Assembly: GCA_045532865.1 (NCBI GenBank)
Contig: JAZSGT010000017.1
Coordinates: 1-64,000 of the forward strand
Source: RGIG4140 sp045532865
GTDB lineage: Bacteria > Pseudomonadota > Alphaproteobacteria > CAAHEQ01 > UBA3637
Direction: 5' to 3'
Length of the DNA stretch: 64,000 bases
Both the position numbers and the translations under genes were made by a program. Below the pieces are notes generated by a model, which did not search any database, had not been told where the DNA came from, and worked only from the letters and a program-made list of their open reading frames with translations. Positions 35,195-44,328 of the stretch are shown piece after piece (position 1 is the stretch's first letter; each line of letters starts with the position of its first letter).

Positions 35195-37588
35195 CTAATA
35201 TAATCCACCAATTTCTGGGATTGCTTCATCTTTTTCTTCAATAAGATCTTTACCTCCAACAACAGATTTTGAAGGAACATCACTATCTGTTGTTTTAAAA
35301 GCTTCCTGAATTGTATTACCAGTAGACTGAGGAACACCTGTTGTTGGGTTAACACGAACAAGACGAATCCCTTGAGGAACACGGAATGGAGCATCTGGCT
35401 TATCTTTCAACGCTTCACTCATAAAATCTCTAAAAATTGGACCTGCCACAACACCACCAGTATCATTTGCCCCCAATGTTTGAGGATTATCAAACCCAAT
35501 CCAAACACCAGCGACTAAATCTGGAGAAAATCCAATAAACCAAGCATCAAAACTATCGTTACTTGTACCACTTTTTGCACCCAACGTTCTGCGAACAGCT
35601 TTTGCAACTCTCCCTGTTCCTCGTTCAACAACACCTGTTAAAATATTTACCATTTGATAGGCACTAACAGGATCCTGAATTTGTTCTCTATCATCAATAA
35701 TTTCAGGTTTATGTTCAGGACTTGCCAGCTCTCCTGCACAATTTGGACAGGGTCTCATATCATGTTTATAAATCGTATTACCATCTCTATCTTGAATACG
35801 GTCAATTAAATTTGGTGTGATTTTTTTGCCCCCGTTAACAAATGCACCATAAGCTGTTGTTAACTTCATCAAAGTGGTTTCATGTGCGCCTAAAGCAGAT
35901 GATAAAACTTCCTGTAAATCATCAGCAATACCAAATTTACGTGCATAGCTTGAAACTTTGCGCATTCCTATTGATTGGGCTAAACGAATCGTCATTAAAT
36001 TTCTAGATTTTTCAAGTCCAATACGAAGCGTTGTTGGTCCATAGAATTTTTTGCTATAATTTTTAGGTTTCCAAACACTTCCATCAGGCAATCTCATCAC
36101 AATTGGTGCATCTAAAATAAGTGTTGATGGGGTATATCCAGAATCCAATGCAGCTAAATATACAAAAGGCTTAAAAGACGAACCTGGTTGACGCATAGCT
36201 TGAATTCCACGATTGAATTGGTTGCGATAAAAAGAAAAACCACCAACCATTGCCAAAACACGACCTGTATGTGGATCAAGAGCAATCAAAGATCCTTCTG
36301 CTTTGGGTTCTTGTTGCAACAAATAGGTTCCCTCTTTTTCATCCTTCGGACTTACAAAAACAACATCTCCTGCTTTTAACACATCAGAAACCTTTTCAAC
36401 AGGTGTTAAAGAGATTCTTGCATTTTCCAATGCTTTTCGCGCCCATTTTAAAGTTGTTAATAAAATTTTACCACTTTTACCATTTGATAAATGAATATCA
36501 GCCTCTTTAGACGACACATTTGTTACAACAGCATAAAGCCAATCTTCAGGCACATATGCAGGCACCTCTTTTTTTTCAAAATCAGCCCTCCAATTTGACG
36601 TTAAATCAACTCGTTCAATTGCACCTCTCCAACCATGGCGTTTATCATAATTTAAAAGACCTTCTTGCAAAGCATTTACAGCTGCCGTTTGTAACTTTGG
36701 ATCCAAACTTGTTCTGATAAATAAACCACCATTATACATGGCATCTTCACCATATTTATCAACAATAAAACGTCTGACTTCTTCAGCATAATATCCATTA
36801 ATTCGCAAGGCATTTTTAGGGCGTTCTACAACAATCAAATCAGCCTCAACTGCCATTTTTGCATCATCTTCAGAGATATATCCATCATCCAACATACGAG
36901 ATATAACCCAATTTCTTCTCGTTAGAGCTTGTTCTTTTTTACGTATCGGATGATAATTATTTGGCGCTTTTGGAAGCGCAGCCAAATAAGCAGCCTCAGC
37001 AACTGTTAAATCTTTCAAATCTTTGTTAAAATAATTAAGAGCCGCACTTGCTACCCCATAAGCACCTTGCCCCAAATAAATTTCGTTCAAATAAAGTTCT
37101 AAAATATGATCTTTTGTATACGTTTGTTCAATTTTCCTTGCAAGCAAAGCTTCTTTAATTTTTCTTGCAATTGATTGTTCAGAAGAAAGCAAAAAATTCT
37201 TAGCAACTTGCTGTGTAATTGTCGAGGCCCCCATTGGACGACGCCCTGTTCCAATGTTTTTAACATTGATAATCATAGCACGTGCAAGCCCCATAAAATC
37301 AATTCCTGAATGTTCATAAAAATTTTTATCTTCAGCAGACAAAAATGCATTTACAACCAATGGCGGTATACTTTCAATTGAAACAAAAGACCTTTTTTCA
37401 TTTGCATATTCAGCCATTAAGGAACCATCATTTGCATACAATCTAGATGTTACTAAAGGCCTATAATCTGCCAATTGCTTGTAGTCTGGCAATCCAACTG
37501 AAAAATGTATAACAACAGCAAAACCGATAACAAAAACTATAAAGCAACAAAAAAATGCCAAACTCACCAAAGTTGAAAGTATTCTCAT
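35195..37588 (-). CDS. mrcA: Penicillin-binding protein 1A (bifunctional transglycosylase/transpeptidase)
   Basis: Class A PBP of 797 residues that polymerises and cross-links peptidoglycan. It has a membrane anchor (about 8-29), then a GT51 domain with SAEDKNFYEHSG (catalytic Glu near 92), MGASTITQQVAKN and RKIKEALLA. The PB transpeptidase domain has SxxK in PGSSFKPF, SRN in EKSRNLM and KSGTSND replacing KTGT. An OB-like insert of the alphaproteobacterial PBP1A type lies between the two. AAAGGA precedes the ATG. It heads an operon of seven genes ending at 28308. Confidence 0.96.
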   Translation of the reverse strand: MRILSTLVSLAFFCCFIVFVIGFAVVIHFSVGLPDYKQLADYRPLVTSRLYANDGSLMAEYANEKRSFVSIESIPPLVVNAFLSAEDKNFYEHSGIDFMGLARAMIINVKNIGTGRRPMGASTITQQVAKNFLLSSEQSIARKIKEALLARKIEQTYTKDHILELYLNEIYLGQGAYGVASAALNYFNKDLKDLTVAEAAYLAALPKAPNNYHPIRKKEQALTRRNWVISRMLDDGYISEDDAKMAVEADLIVVERPKNALRINGYYAEEVRRFIVDKYGEDAMYNGGLFIRTSLDPKLQTAAVNALQEGLLNYDKRHGWRGAIERVDLTSNWRADFEKKEVPAYVPEDWLYAVVTNVSSKEADIHLSNGKSGKILLTTLKWARKALENARISLTPVEKVSDVLKAGDVVFVSPKDEKEGTYLLQQEPKAEGSLIALDPHTGRVLAMVGGFSFYRNQFNRGIQAMRQPGSSFKPFVYLAALDSGYTPSTLILDAPIVMRLPDGSVWKPKNYSKKFYGPTTLRIGLEKSRNLMTIRLAQSIGMRKVSSYARKFGIADDLQEVLSSALGAHETTLMKLTTAYGAFVNGGKKITPNLIDRIQDRDGNTIYKHDMRPCPNCAGELASPEHKPEIIDDREQIQDPVSAYQMVNILTGVVERGTGRVAKAVRRTLGAKSGTSNDSFDAWFIGFSPDLVAGVWIGFDNPQTLGANDTGGVVAGPIFRDFMSEALKDKPDAPFRVPQGIRLVRVNPTTGVPQSTGNTIQEAFKTTDSDVPSKSVVGGKDLIEEKDEAIPEIGGLY

Positions 37589-37851
37589 TATCGTTTTAAT
37601 CCTTTTTTAGCCGTTATTTACAAAAAAATCCATCTAATTTCACGTTAGAAAATTATACACATCTTTAAAAAAAATTTCAAGAATAAAATCAATGTGTTTT
37701 AAAATATTCTTTCTAAAATATCGCTATTTTCAATAGCTCTAAATTTATTTTTCTCTCTTTAACTTATTTTCTTTAAATCAACAAAAAAATATTAAAATAA
37801 TTCTTTAAAAACTCATGGAATAAAAGACATTATTTTTTTATTTAAAATATA

Positions 37852-37875
37852 AAAAAACTCCCAAAAGGGAGTTTT
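37852..37875 (-). terminator. Terminator of tRNA-Leu(GAG)
   Basis: AACTCCC / GGGAGTT stem with a four-base loop, directly after the tRNA CCA and followed on the minus strand by seven U. Confidence 0.88.
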
Positions 37876-37960
37876 TGGTGCGGTTAAGAAGACTCGAACT
37901 TCCACGGATCTCTCCACAGCGACCTCAACGCTGCGCGTCTACCAATTCCGCCATAACCGC
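37876..37960 (-). tRNA. tRNA-Leu (anticodon GAG)
   Basis: 85-base class II tRNA. Acceptor GCGGTTA pairs with TAACCGC, discriminator A, encoded CCA. The anticodon stem CAGCG/CGCTG holds the loop TTGAGGT, giving GAG. It has a long variable arm and T loop TTCGAGT. Confidence 0.96.
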
Positions 37961-37973
37961 AAAGTGTAGATGC

Positions 37974-38002
37974 ATTATAAAAAACTTTTTTTAAAAATGC
38001 AA
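37974..38002 (-). promoter_or_regulatory. Promoter of tRNA-Leu(GAG)
   Basis: Minus strand TTGCAT, a 17-base spacer and TATAAT, 13 bases before the tRNA 5' end. Confidence 0.75.
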
Positions 38003-38048
38003 GATTTTTTTTCACATCTTAAAAAATATTTATCTCATTTAAAAATAA

Positions 38049-38082
38049 AAAGAGGCAGTATCTAAAATGACACTGCCTCTTT
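38049..38082 (-). terminator. Terminator after the small lipoprotein gene
   Basis: AAGAGGCAGT / ACTGCCTCTT stem with A and T flanks, four bases past the stop codon. Confidence 0.85.
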
Positions 38083-38086
38083 TAAC

Positions 38087-38248
38087 TTATTTTCCACAAG
38101 GAGAAACAATTTCAGATAATGACAAAACACCAAACAAGTATTGGTTTGTACAAACTTTTTGACCACCAATACGACCGCGTTCACCCATACAACCTGACAA
38201 TGTTGAAACAGCCAAAACAAGAGCCGCAACCATTAACATTTTTTTCAT
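38087..38248 (-). CDS. Small lipoprotein
   Basis: 53 residues with a lipoprotein signal: MKK, hydrophobic core and lipobox LSGC (lipidated Cys near residue 20). The mature part of about 34 residues has two further Cys (KVCTNQ and SPCGK) that may form a disulfide. The start at 38248 was chosen because AAGGA lies 9 bases upstream and the signal peptide begins there. Function unknown. Confidence 0.8.
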   Translation of the reverse strand: MKKMLMVAALVLAVSTLSGCMGERGRIGGQKVCTNQYLFGVLSLSEIVSPCGK

Positions 38249-38342
38249 CTTAATATCCTTTCTTTTTTTATTTACAACATCAACATTACACCAAAATAAA
38301 GGCAAATGTCAAATATTATTATATGCATCAAAAAAAGAAAAT

Positions 38343-38798
38343 TTAAGAACTTAAACTTTCTAAAATAACAGTTCCTTTTTTCTGACGAGCAGCCATATAT
38401 TGTTTGCGAAGCGAATCCCTTACTTTGTGAGGCTCTCTAATTTTATGCATTTTTAACAATCCCGTTTTATCTGTTGAATTGATATAAATATCCCCAATAT
38501 CAGCCCATACATCTATCATTGATTGCGATGCAGAACTATCCACTATTCTGAACAACTCAATTTCATCAACATCTTTTGAAAAAATCCCTGAAATAATTAC
38601 CAATCGTTGCGATGTCAAAACATAACTGTGATAAATTCGATTATAGTGTAACGCTATTAAAAAAATACCACAGGTAACAATTGTTAAAATCAAATAAAAA
38701 ATATTAAATTTAACATCTCTGATAGACCCTGTTACTTCCCAAATAAAAGTTTCATCTTTATCAATAATACTTTGAATTATTCGATCATTTAAACTCAT
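38343..38798 (-). CDS. Bacterial PH-domain (DUF304-like) membrane protein
   Basis: 151 residues. A short cytoplasmic N-terminus is followed by two close hydrophobic segments (about 31-50) and a bPH2/DUF304 domain, recognisable by the SYVLTSQRLVIISGIFSK strand pair and the DEIELFRIVD motif. The C-terminal part ends with a KQYMAARQKK basic stretch. Role unknown; family members are linked to membrane or envelope stress. GGAG lies 7 bases before the ATG at 38798; a GTG one codon earlier is the alternative. Confidence 0.82.
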   Translation of the reverse strand: MSLNDRIIQSIIDKDETFIWEVTGSIRDVKFNIFYLILTIVTCGIFLIALHYNRIYHSYVLTSQRLVIISGIFSKDVDEIELFRIVDSSASQSMIDVWADIGDIYINSTDKTGLLKMHKIREPHKVRDSLRKQYMAARQKKGTVILESLSS

Positions 38799-39010
38799 CA
38801 CATGTCTCCTTACACACTGTTTTTCCTATTGGTACCATATCAAGACAAAAAACTCAAGAATTTTATTCACACATATTAAAATATAAAAAAAGACATACCA
38901 CACATAACAGAATATTTTTTTTGTAATTTTTTCAAACAGTTACCTAGACAACCCCTTTTTTCATACCTAATGTAAACTTGCTTCAGTTTATTTTAAGAAA
39001 GGAGATTAAA

Positions 39011-39598
39011 ATGAAGAAACATTTATTATCAGGCTTTGCTGCTGCACTTATGTTATTTGCAGCAACATCAGCTTCTGCATACGATTTTAGCAAGCCTTAT
39101 GTATTAGCAGAAGGTGGTTATTCAATGGGTACAAATGCCAATGGTGATGCAGGTATTTTAGGTGTCGGCGCTGGGTATCATATCAACAAATATTTCCGTA
39201 CAGACTTAACCGTTGGCTACCGTGGTTGGGGTAATGTAGATATGCGTGCAGACAGAAGTAAAAAAACTGATGTTTGGTCCATTCCTGTTTTAGCAAACTT
39301 TTATTTATCATACCCATTAACACAAAAATTTGATGTATATGGTATGGCAGGTCTTGGTATGGCTTGGAACAAAACAGATGATATGCCAGATGCAAAAGGT
39401 GCAACAAAAAGTAATTTTGCTTGGACAATTGGTGCAGGTATTGAACACATGTTCACAGATTGCATGGCTTTAGATCTTGGCTACCGCTACTCAGATCTTG
39501 GAGAAGCTCGCGTCAAATCACGCGCAGGATACACAGGAAAAAGCAAAGAAGATATGCGTTCTCACGACATCAAATTAACAGCAAGATATTATTTTTAA
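39011..39598 (+). CDS. Outer-membrane beta-barrel protein (OmpA/Opacity-like)
   Basis: 195 residues with a clear signal peptide (cleavage at SASA/Y near residue 22), then an eight-stranded barrel of the OmpA-like/porin_4 type: alternating aromatic strands such as YVLAEGGYSM, YFRTDLTVGYRGW, FDVYGMAGLGMAW and the terminal HDIKLTARYYF ending in Phe, the BAM recognition signal. The start at 39011 is set by AAGGAG 6 bases upstream; an upstream in-frame ATG adds 11 residues before the signal and is less likely. Monocistronic with its own terminator. Confidence 0.9.
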   Translation: MKKHLLSGFAAALMLFAATSASAYDFSKPYVLAEGGYSMGTNANGDAGILGVGAGYHINKYFRTDLTVGYRGWGNVDMRADRSKKTDVWSIPVLANFYLSYPLTQKFDVYGMAGLGMAWNKTDDMPDAKGATKSNFAWTIGAGIEHMFTDCMALDLGYRYSDLGEARVKSRAGYTGKSKEDMRSHDIKLTARYYF

Positions 39599-39618
39599 GA
39601 CTCCCACTTAAAGATAAA

Positions 39619-39660
39619 CGTGCGTGGTATTCTTAAGCAATACCACGCATTTATTTTATT
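39619..39660 (+). terminator. Terminator after the barrel protein gene
   Basis: TGCGTGGTATT / AATACCACGCA stem (39621-39649) followed by a T-rich run. It lies between convergent genes. Confidence 0.8.
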
Positions 39661-40670
39661 ACAAATTCATCTTCAAGCAGACATTTCAACTCTTGCATGT
39701 CTAATGGCATTTTAGCTTCAAAAGACAATCTTTCACCTGTTCTTGGGTGAACAAAACTCAAAAAACCAGCATGCAATGCCTGCCTATTAAAAAACCTTAA
39801 ACGTGTATCTGCCATTTTAGGAACCACACCATAAACACTATCACCAATCAAGGAATGCCCCAATGATGCTAAATGAACTCTAATTTGATGCGTTCGCCCC
39901 GTTTCCAAAACACACTTAACATATGAAGCTGGCGCTTTAGGATAACTATCAACACATTCATAATGCGTCACAGCATGCTTTCCACCCTGGGTTACAATAG
40001 ACATTTTTTGCCGATTAGAAGAACTACGCCCAATCAATGAAGAGACAACACCCTCCTTCTTTTTCATAACACCCCAAACAAAAGTATGATAAACTCGTTC
40101 AATTGTATGTTTTGCAAACTGTTCTGATAAATGGACATGTGCATAATCATTTTTTGCAACAACAAGAATACCACTTGTATCTTTGTCAATACGATGCACA
40201 ATTCCAGGGCGCAATACACCACCAATACCCGAAAGCGAATCCTTGCAATGATAAAGCAACGCATTTACAAGCGTTCCTGTATAATTACCTGCACCTGGAT
40301 GAACAACCATACCAGCTGGTTTATTCACAACGATCAAATCATCATCCTCATACAAAACATTTAATTCAATTTTTTCAGGTTCTGGAACAGAAGGCACACT
40401 TTCTGGCAATGTAATAATAAATGCATCACCTTCTTTTACTTTCAAATCCGGTTTATCTGCGCATTTTTCCATCCCCACGTATTTTACACAATCTGCTTCA
40501 ATAAATTTAATAATGCGCGCTCTTGAATATTCAGAAAAACAAGAAACCAAAAACTTATCTAAACGCATATTTTTTTCATCAAAAGATACTTTTTTCGTGA
40601 CAAGAGGTTCATTTTTGTTATAATTCTCATCAGATTCTAACAAATTTTCAAAATCTTGTTCTGTGTTCAT
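39651..40670 (-). CDS. rluD: 23S rRNA pseudouridine synthase RluD-family
   Basis: Modifies uridines in helix 69 of 23S rRNA. It has 339 residues: an N-terminal S4 RNA-binding domain (MRLDKFLVSCFSEYSRARI) and a RsuA/RluA catalytic domain with HRIDKDTSGI (catalytic Asp). GRTHQIRVHLASLGH is the diagnostic C-terminal motif. An acidic 30-residue extension precedes S4. The start is placed at the ATG at 40670 because GGAG lies 7 bases upstream; the TTG five codons earlier is unlikely. Confidence 0.94.
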   Translation of the reverse strand: MNTEQDFENLLESDENYNKNEPLVTKKVSFDEKNMRLDKFLVSCFSEYSRARIIKFIEADCVKYVGMEKCADKPDLKVKEGDAFIITLPESVPSVPEPEKIELNVLYEDDDLIVVNKPAGMVVHPGAGNYTGTLVNALLYHCKDSLSGIGGVLRPGIVHRIDKDTSGILVVAKNDYAHVHLSEQFAKHTIERVYHTFVWGVMKKKEGVVSSLIGRSSSNRQKMSIVTQGGKHAVTHYECVDSYPKAPASYVKCVLETGRTHQIRVHLASLGHSLIGDSVYGVVPKMADTRLRFFNRQALHAGFLSFVHPRTGERLSFEAKMPLDMQELKCLLEDEFVIK

Positions 40671-40699
40671 CTTGTTCTCCAACAATAAGGATTTTTTTT

Positions 40700-40999
40700 A
40701 TGAATGCTTTAAAAATTGCAAAGTTAACTGTTTATACTTTATCCATCCTCTTAATAGCAGGATTTTGCCTTATTGTTTCAAAAATAGCAGATACCCAAGC
40801 AAAAAGCAACCCAAAAAACATTCACAAAACAATTAAAACAAATCTGTTATTCAACAAAAATGAAGCTTTAACACTTACATTTTCTTGTGGCAACTATCTT
40901 TGCCTTAAGATACAAAAAAACAATCTGCCTTACAAAATTATTGTTTTAACACCTGATACTGGAAAAATCATTAATGAAATTTCATTTCAAACAAAATAA
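40700..40999 (+). CDS. Small membrane-anchored protein, DUF6476-like
   Basis: 99 residues, one N-terminal membrane helix (about 10-30) and a small soluble domain ending in a beta-rich region. Function unknown. It is divergent from rluD; in other alphaproteobacteria a small one-helix protein (DUF6476, from memory) occupies this spot next to rluD, so this is a probable equivalent. Confidence 0.6.
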   Translation: MNALKIAKLTVYTLSILLIAGFCLIVSKIADTQAKSNPKNIHKTIKTNLLFNKNEALTLTFSCGNYLCLKIQKNNLPYKIIVLTPDTGKIINEISFQTK

Positions 41000-41065
41000 C
41001 TTTTTATATTTTTTATAAAAAACAACTTTTATTAACCATTTCTTCACTCTTTTTGGTGCAAAATT

Positions 41066-42460
41066 ATGTATATTTGTTTGTTAAGAGTGAGCGACCAAGT
41101 AAACATGGAAAAATTCTGGCATCGACTTAGCATTTTAATAACAAGTGAAAGTCTATTTTTAGGCATTTTTTGTTTTGCACCTTTCTTAATACTCGAATCC
41201 AATAGTATTGCCTTTCAAAAAACAGCAATTAAAATATTAATTTATCAATATATTGCTATTTTATTTATTTGTTGTTCTTCCTTGTTTTTATTTTTTTATA
41301 TAATCCCAAAATTCATAAGGAAAAAACACATTAAAAACACTTGTCAAACACTTTCTTCTCAAATTCTTTTACTCAATGAAAATGCAAAACTAAGAAATGA
41401 CACGAACCAATTAATTCAAAAACTTCAACAAATTGCCAACACAACTCCAGAATTAATTTTAAAAATTTTAAGATACTATTCAACCCGATCTGCAACAAAC
41501 CAACAACAAAGCATTTTTTCACTTCCCCAACAAGCTGGAATCATTTTGGATTGTCTAAACAAAAAATCTTTAAAAAAAATTTTTAAACATATGTCGAAAA
41601 ATGAAATTAATTTATTTCAACAATTAAAACTTTCTTTAGGCACCATTTCAACAGAAGAAAAATTTACAACTCTTTCTCATTTTTTTGACACATTAATGGA
41701 ACCAACTTCAAAAATTGAAAAACAACACTTTACAGAAAATATACTTCCATCTCAACACGTTATCAAAATCTTAAAAAAAGAAAACCATTTTAAACCCCAA
41801 TCAGATATTTGGAAAACACTTGAATCAATTCCTTCCGAAAAAATATCAAATTATTTAAAAACCGAATCATCACAAACAATTGCTATTATTCTTTATAATC
41901 TTTCAGAAGAAAAAGCTGGTGAAATTTTGAATCAACTTCCTAAAGAAATTTCAATCACCTCATTAATAAGACTAACAGCACTTAAATCACTCTCAAAAAA
42001 AAGAATCAAACACATTGAAATATCATTAGAATCTTATTTTTTAAACATTACACCTCGCATTATTTATTATGGAAAAGAAAAAGCATCTTCTATTTTAAGT
42101 TTAATGCCCACTCACCATAAAAACAAACTACTTTTAGAAATTGAAAAAACATCCCCCAAAATAGCTCAACAACTCTCTCAACAAATTATTTGTTTTGATG
42201 ATTTTGCTTTTTGGAACAATACTGATATTTGCACTCTCATAAAAAAAACACCTGAACATATTTTGCTTCTCGCACTATTAGGTGCAAACAATAAAACAAG
42301 AGAGATTTTCTCAAAGAATATATCACCTAACCGGTGGGGAAAATTTTTAAAGCAATTAAACACTCCTCAACCTGAAAGAATAAAAGAGATTGACGAAGCA
42401 CAGTATTTTATTATAAAAAAAGCTCACGTTTTGATAAATAAAAAACGAAAACAAGGATAA
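41066..42460 (+). CDS. Membrane-anchored FliG homologue with FliF-like tail
   Basis: 464 residues. Two closely spaced membrane helices (about 24-43 and 57-82) are followed by a coiled stretch and TPELILKILRYY (127-138), which resembles the FliG-binding C-terminus of FliF. FliG_N (about 153-213, SKNEINLFQQL), FliG_M (about 252-335, SSQTIAIILYNLSEEKAGEIL) and FliG_C (about 380-460, CFDDFAFWNN, LALLGAN, ISPNRW, DEAQYFI) follow. The torque-helix charges of E. coli FliG (Lys264 in LALKGA, Asp288/289) appear replaced (Leu, Gln). Start uncertain: ATG at 41105 (MEKFWHR) is possible. It is 3 bases before flhF. Confidence 0.78.
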   Translation: MYICLLRVSDQVNMEKFWHRLSILITSESLFLGIFCFAPFLILESNSIAFQKTAIKILIYQYIAILFICCSSLFLFFYIIPKFIRKKHIKNTCQTLSSQILLLNENAKLRNDTNQLIQKLQQIANTTPELILKILRYYSTRSATNQQQSIFSLPQQAGIILDCLNKKSLKKIFKHMSKNEINLFQQLKLSLGTISTEEKFTTLSHFFDTLMEPTSKIEKQHFTENILPSQHVIKILKKENHFKPQSDIWKTLESIPSEKISNYLKTESSQTIAIILYNLSEEKAGEILNQLPKEISITSLIRLTALKSLSKKRIKHIEISLESYFLNITPRIIYYGKEKASSILSLMPTHHKNKLLLEIEKTSPKIAQQLSQQIICFDDFAFWNNTDICTLIKKTPEHILLLALLGANNKTREIFSKNISPNRWGKFLKQLNTPQPERIKEIDEAQYFIIKKAHVLINKKRKQG

Positions 42461-42463
42461 AAA

Positions 42464-43438
42464 ATGAAATTAAAAACCTTTTTTGCATCAAGCATTCCCC
42501 AAGCAATAGAAGAAATACGTGAGATTTATGGTGAACAAGCGGTAATTATCTCAACAACTCGTGTTTCAAATAAAGGCATAAAACTCATTGTTGCAACTGA
42601 AGAAAAAACATCTGAAGCTGATCTATTTTCCAGTATAAACGATGAACGCATTGAGCAAAGGAGGATTTTTTTTCAAGATCTACTCAGTTCTTCAGCATTT
42701 CCAAATGAATTTATTGAACGTCTTGTTTTTGCATCGTTTAAAAAAACAATTAAAACACAAGATGAAAAATTATTAACTCATTCTTTTGATGAACTTTTTC
42801 ATTTCAAACCACTTTATCCAATTGAAGAAAACCCTATTTATGTATTAATTGGAAATGCAGGTTCAGGCAAAACACTTTCTCTAAAAAAAATGGCTTTACA
42901 AGCCAAAAAAGAACATTTCAAACCCAGCATTGTTACCTTAGATACTCAAAAAAGTGGTGCTGTTACTGATCTTAAAAATTTCTCTAAAATGCTTCAAATT
43001 CCCTGCACTGTTGTTAAGAATATAAAGGCTTTGAACGAAATTTTAACAATAATGCGTTTATCTTCTAATTATATTTTAGTCGACACTCCTTGTATTAACC
43101 CTTACAAAGCAAATGAGCTTGAAAAATTAAAAGAAATAAAACAACAAATTAGTGATGCACAATTTATTTTAACAATGCCTGCCGGTCTTGATCCACAAGA
43201 AGCAACAGCTCAAGGTGCATTATTTTCAAAAAATGGCTGTAATTTACTTATGGCAACAAAACTTGACTGCTCGCTAAGGTATTTTAACATTTTACAAACA
43301 CTTCTATACAATCAATTATATCTAACAGCTTTTTGTTTTTCAAACAAAATCATTGACGCTCCAATTGAGGCAACAGCTCAAAATTTAACAAAACTTTTTA
43401 CAACAAACAACTCTCTTACACACGAGGCTTTATCATGA
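42464..43438 (+). CDS. flhF: FlhF-like SRP-type GTPase
   Basis: Signal-recognition-particle family GTPase that places and numbers flagella or other polar structures. It has 324 residues, shorter than usual FlhF (about 400). The N-terminal signature is MKLKTFFASSIPQAIEEIRE with IISTTRV; the P-loop is GNAGSGKT (near 128), G3 is DTPC where DTPG is expected, and G4 is TKLD. The middle B domain is reduced. Its stop overlaps the start of the flhG gene by 4 bases (ATGA). Confidence 0.85.
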   Translation: MKLKTFFASSIPQAIEEIREIYGEQAVIISTTRVSNKGIKLIVATEEKTSEADLFSSINDERIEQRRIFFQDLLSSSAFPNEFIERLVFASFKKTIKTQDEKLLTHSFDELFHFKPLYPIEENPIYVLIGNAGSGKTLSLKKMALQAKKEHFKPSIVTLDTQKSGAVTDLKNFSKMLQIPCTVVKNIKALNEILTIMRLSSNYILVDTPCINPYKANELEKLKEIKQQISDAQFILTMPAGLDPQEATAQGALFSKNGCNLLMATKLDCSLRYFNILQTLLYNQLYLTAFCFSNKIIDAPIEATAQNLTKLFTTNNSLTHEALS

Positions 43439-44214
43439 CATCACAACAACAAAATAAAAATAACATGTTATCTCGTATTGCTGGCCATAATATTATTGCT
43501 GTTGCATCAGGAAAAGGTGGTGTTGGAAAAACCTGGGTTTCTGTTTCTTTGGCTCACGCACTTGCATTAAAAGGAGAAAAAGTACTTTTAATTGATGGCG
43601 ATTTAGGTCTATCTAATATTGATATTCAACTTGGTCTTTCTGCTATACGTGATATCGGAGTTGTCCTCACACATAACGCCCCATTAAACAGTGCTATTAT
43701 TCATGATAAAAGCATTCAATGTGATGTTCTCGCCGGCCATTCTGGAAGCCAAACTTTAGCAGGATTAGAAGAAAGTAGATTACAACTTTTATGTGATGAT
43801 ATTAAAATTTTAGCAAACCATTATGATAAAGTTATCATCGATCTTGGCACTGGAATTCAAAAATCAGTTACAATGCTTGCTCAAATTGCCCATGAAATTT
43901 TAATTATTACAACAGATTCACCAACGGCACTTGCTGATGCATATGCCTTTATTAAAATTATGTCTCTCTCAAAACCTGCTTCAACATTTAAAATTTTAAT
44001 AAATATGGCCGGCACAAAAAAAGAAGGAGAACATACTTATCATACCCTGCTAAAAGCTTGCCAATCTTTTTTAAATATTTCGCCTTCATTAGCAGGGATT
44101 ATACATTTAGATACAATGGCTCGAGAATCTGTTCGAACACAAACACCGATTTTGAATATATCACCTCTTTCTCCGGCTGGAAAAGATATTTTAGAAATAA
44201 CTTCTCAATACTAA
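43435..44214 (+). CDS. flhG: FlhG/FleN-like MinD-type ATPase
   Basis: ParA/MinD-family ATPase that works with FlhF to control polar assembly. It has 259 residues; the deviant Walker A is ASGKGGVGKTW (residues 19-29), DGDLGLSNIDIQLG is diagnostic of FlhG/MinD, and IDLGTGIQKSV is the switch II region. There is no clear C-terminal amphipathic helix. Translationally coupled to flhF. An intergenic gap of 114 bases with a promoter separates it from secA. Confidence 0.9.
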   Translation: MTSQQQNKNNMLSRIAGHNIIAVASGKGGVGKTWVSVSLAHALALKGEKVLLIDGDLGLSNIDIQLGLSAIRDIGVVLTHNAPLNSAIIHDKSIQCDVLAGHSGSQTLAGLEESRLQLLCDDIKILANHYDKVIIDLGTGIQKSVTMLAQIAHEILIITTDSPTALADAYAFIKIMSLSKPASTFKILINMAGTKKEGEHTYHTLLKACQSFLNISPSLAGIIHLDTMARESVRTQTPILNISPLSPAGKDILEITSQY

Positions 44215-44269
44215 ATTTTACACCGTTTTTTATAAGATGAATATTACATACAATAAAATATAGAAACCC

Positions 44270-44298
44270 TTGACTTTAGCATAAAAATGGATTATTTA
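44270..44298 (+). promoter_or_regulatory. Promoter of secA
   Basis: TTGACT (44270-44275), a 17-base spacer and TATTTA (44293-44298). It sits over the first codons of a longer reading that begins at 44287, which supports the secA start at 44329. Confidence 0.45.
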
Positions 44299-44328
44299 AA
44301 ATTCATTCAGCTCAATGAAAGGAAGAGT

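Noticed and set aside
37589..37875. Small RNA in the 287-base gap between mrcA and tRNA-Leu(GAG)
   Set aside because: The gap is very AT-rich and only the tRNA terminator is convincing; no promoter-terminator pair for a small RNA was seen.
37876..37960. tRNA-Leu(GAG) as a second attachment site
   Set aside because: No integrase or direct repeat is nearby and both sides are ordinary genes.
41066..42460. MgtE-type magnesium transporter domain
   Set aside because: MgtE N domains resemble FliG, but this protein has FliG_C features (CFDDF, LALLGA, DEAQ), no CBS domains and only two membrane helices.
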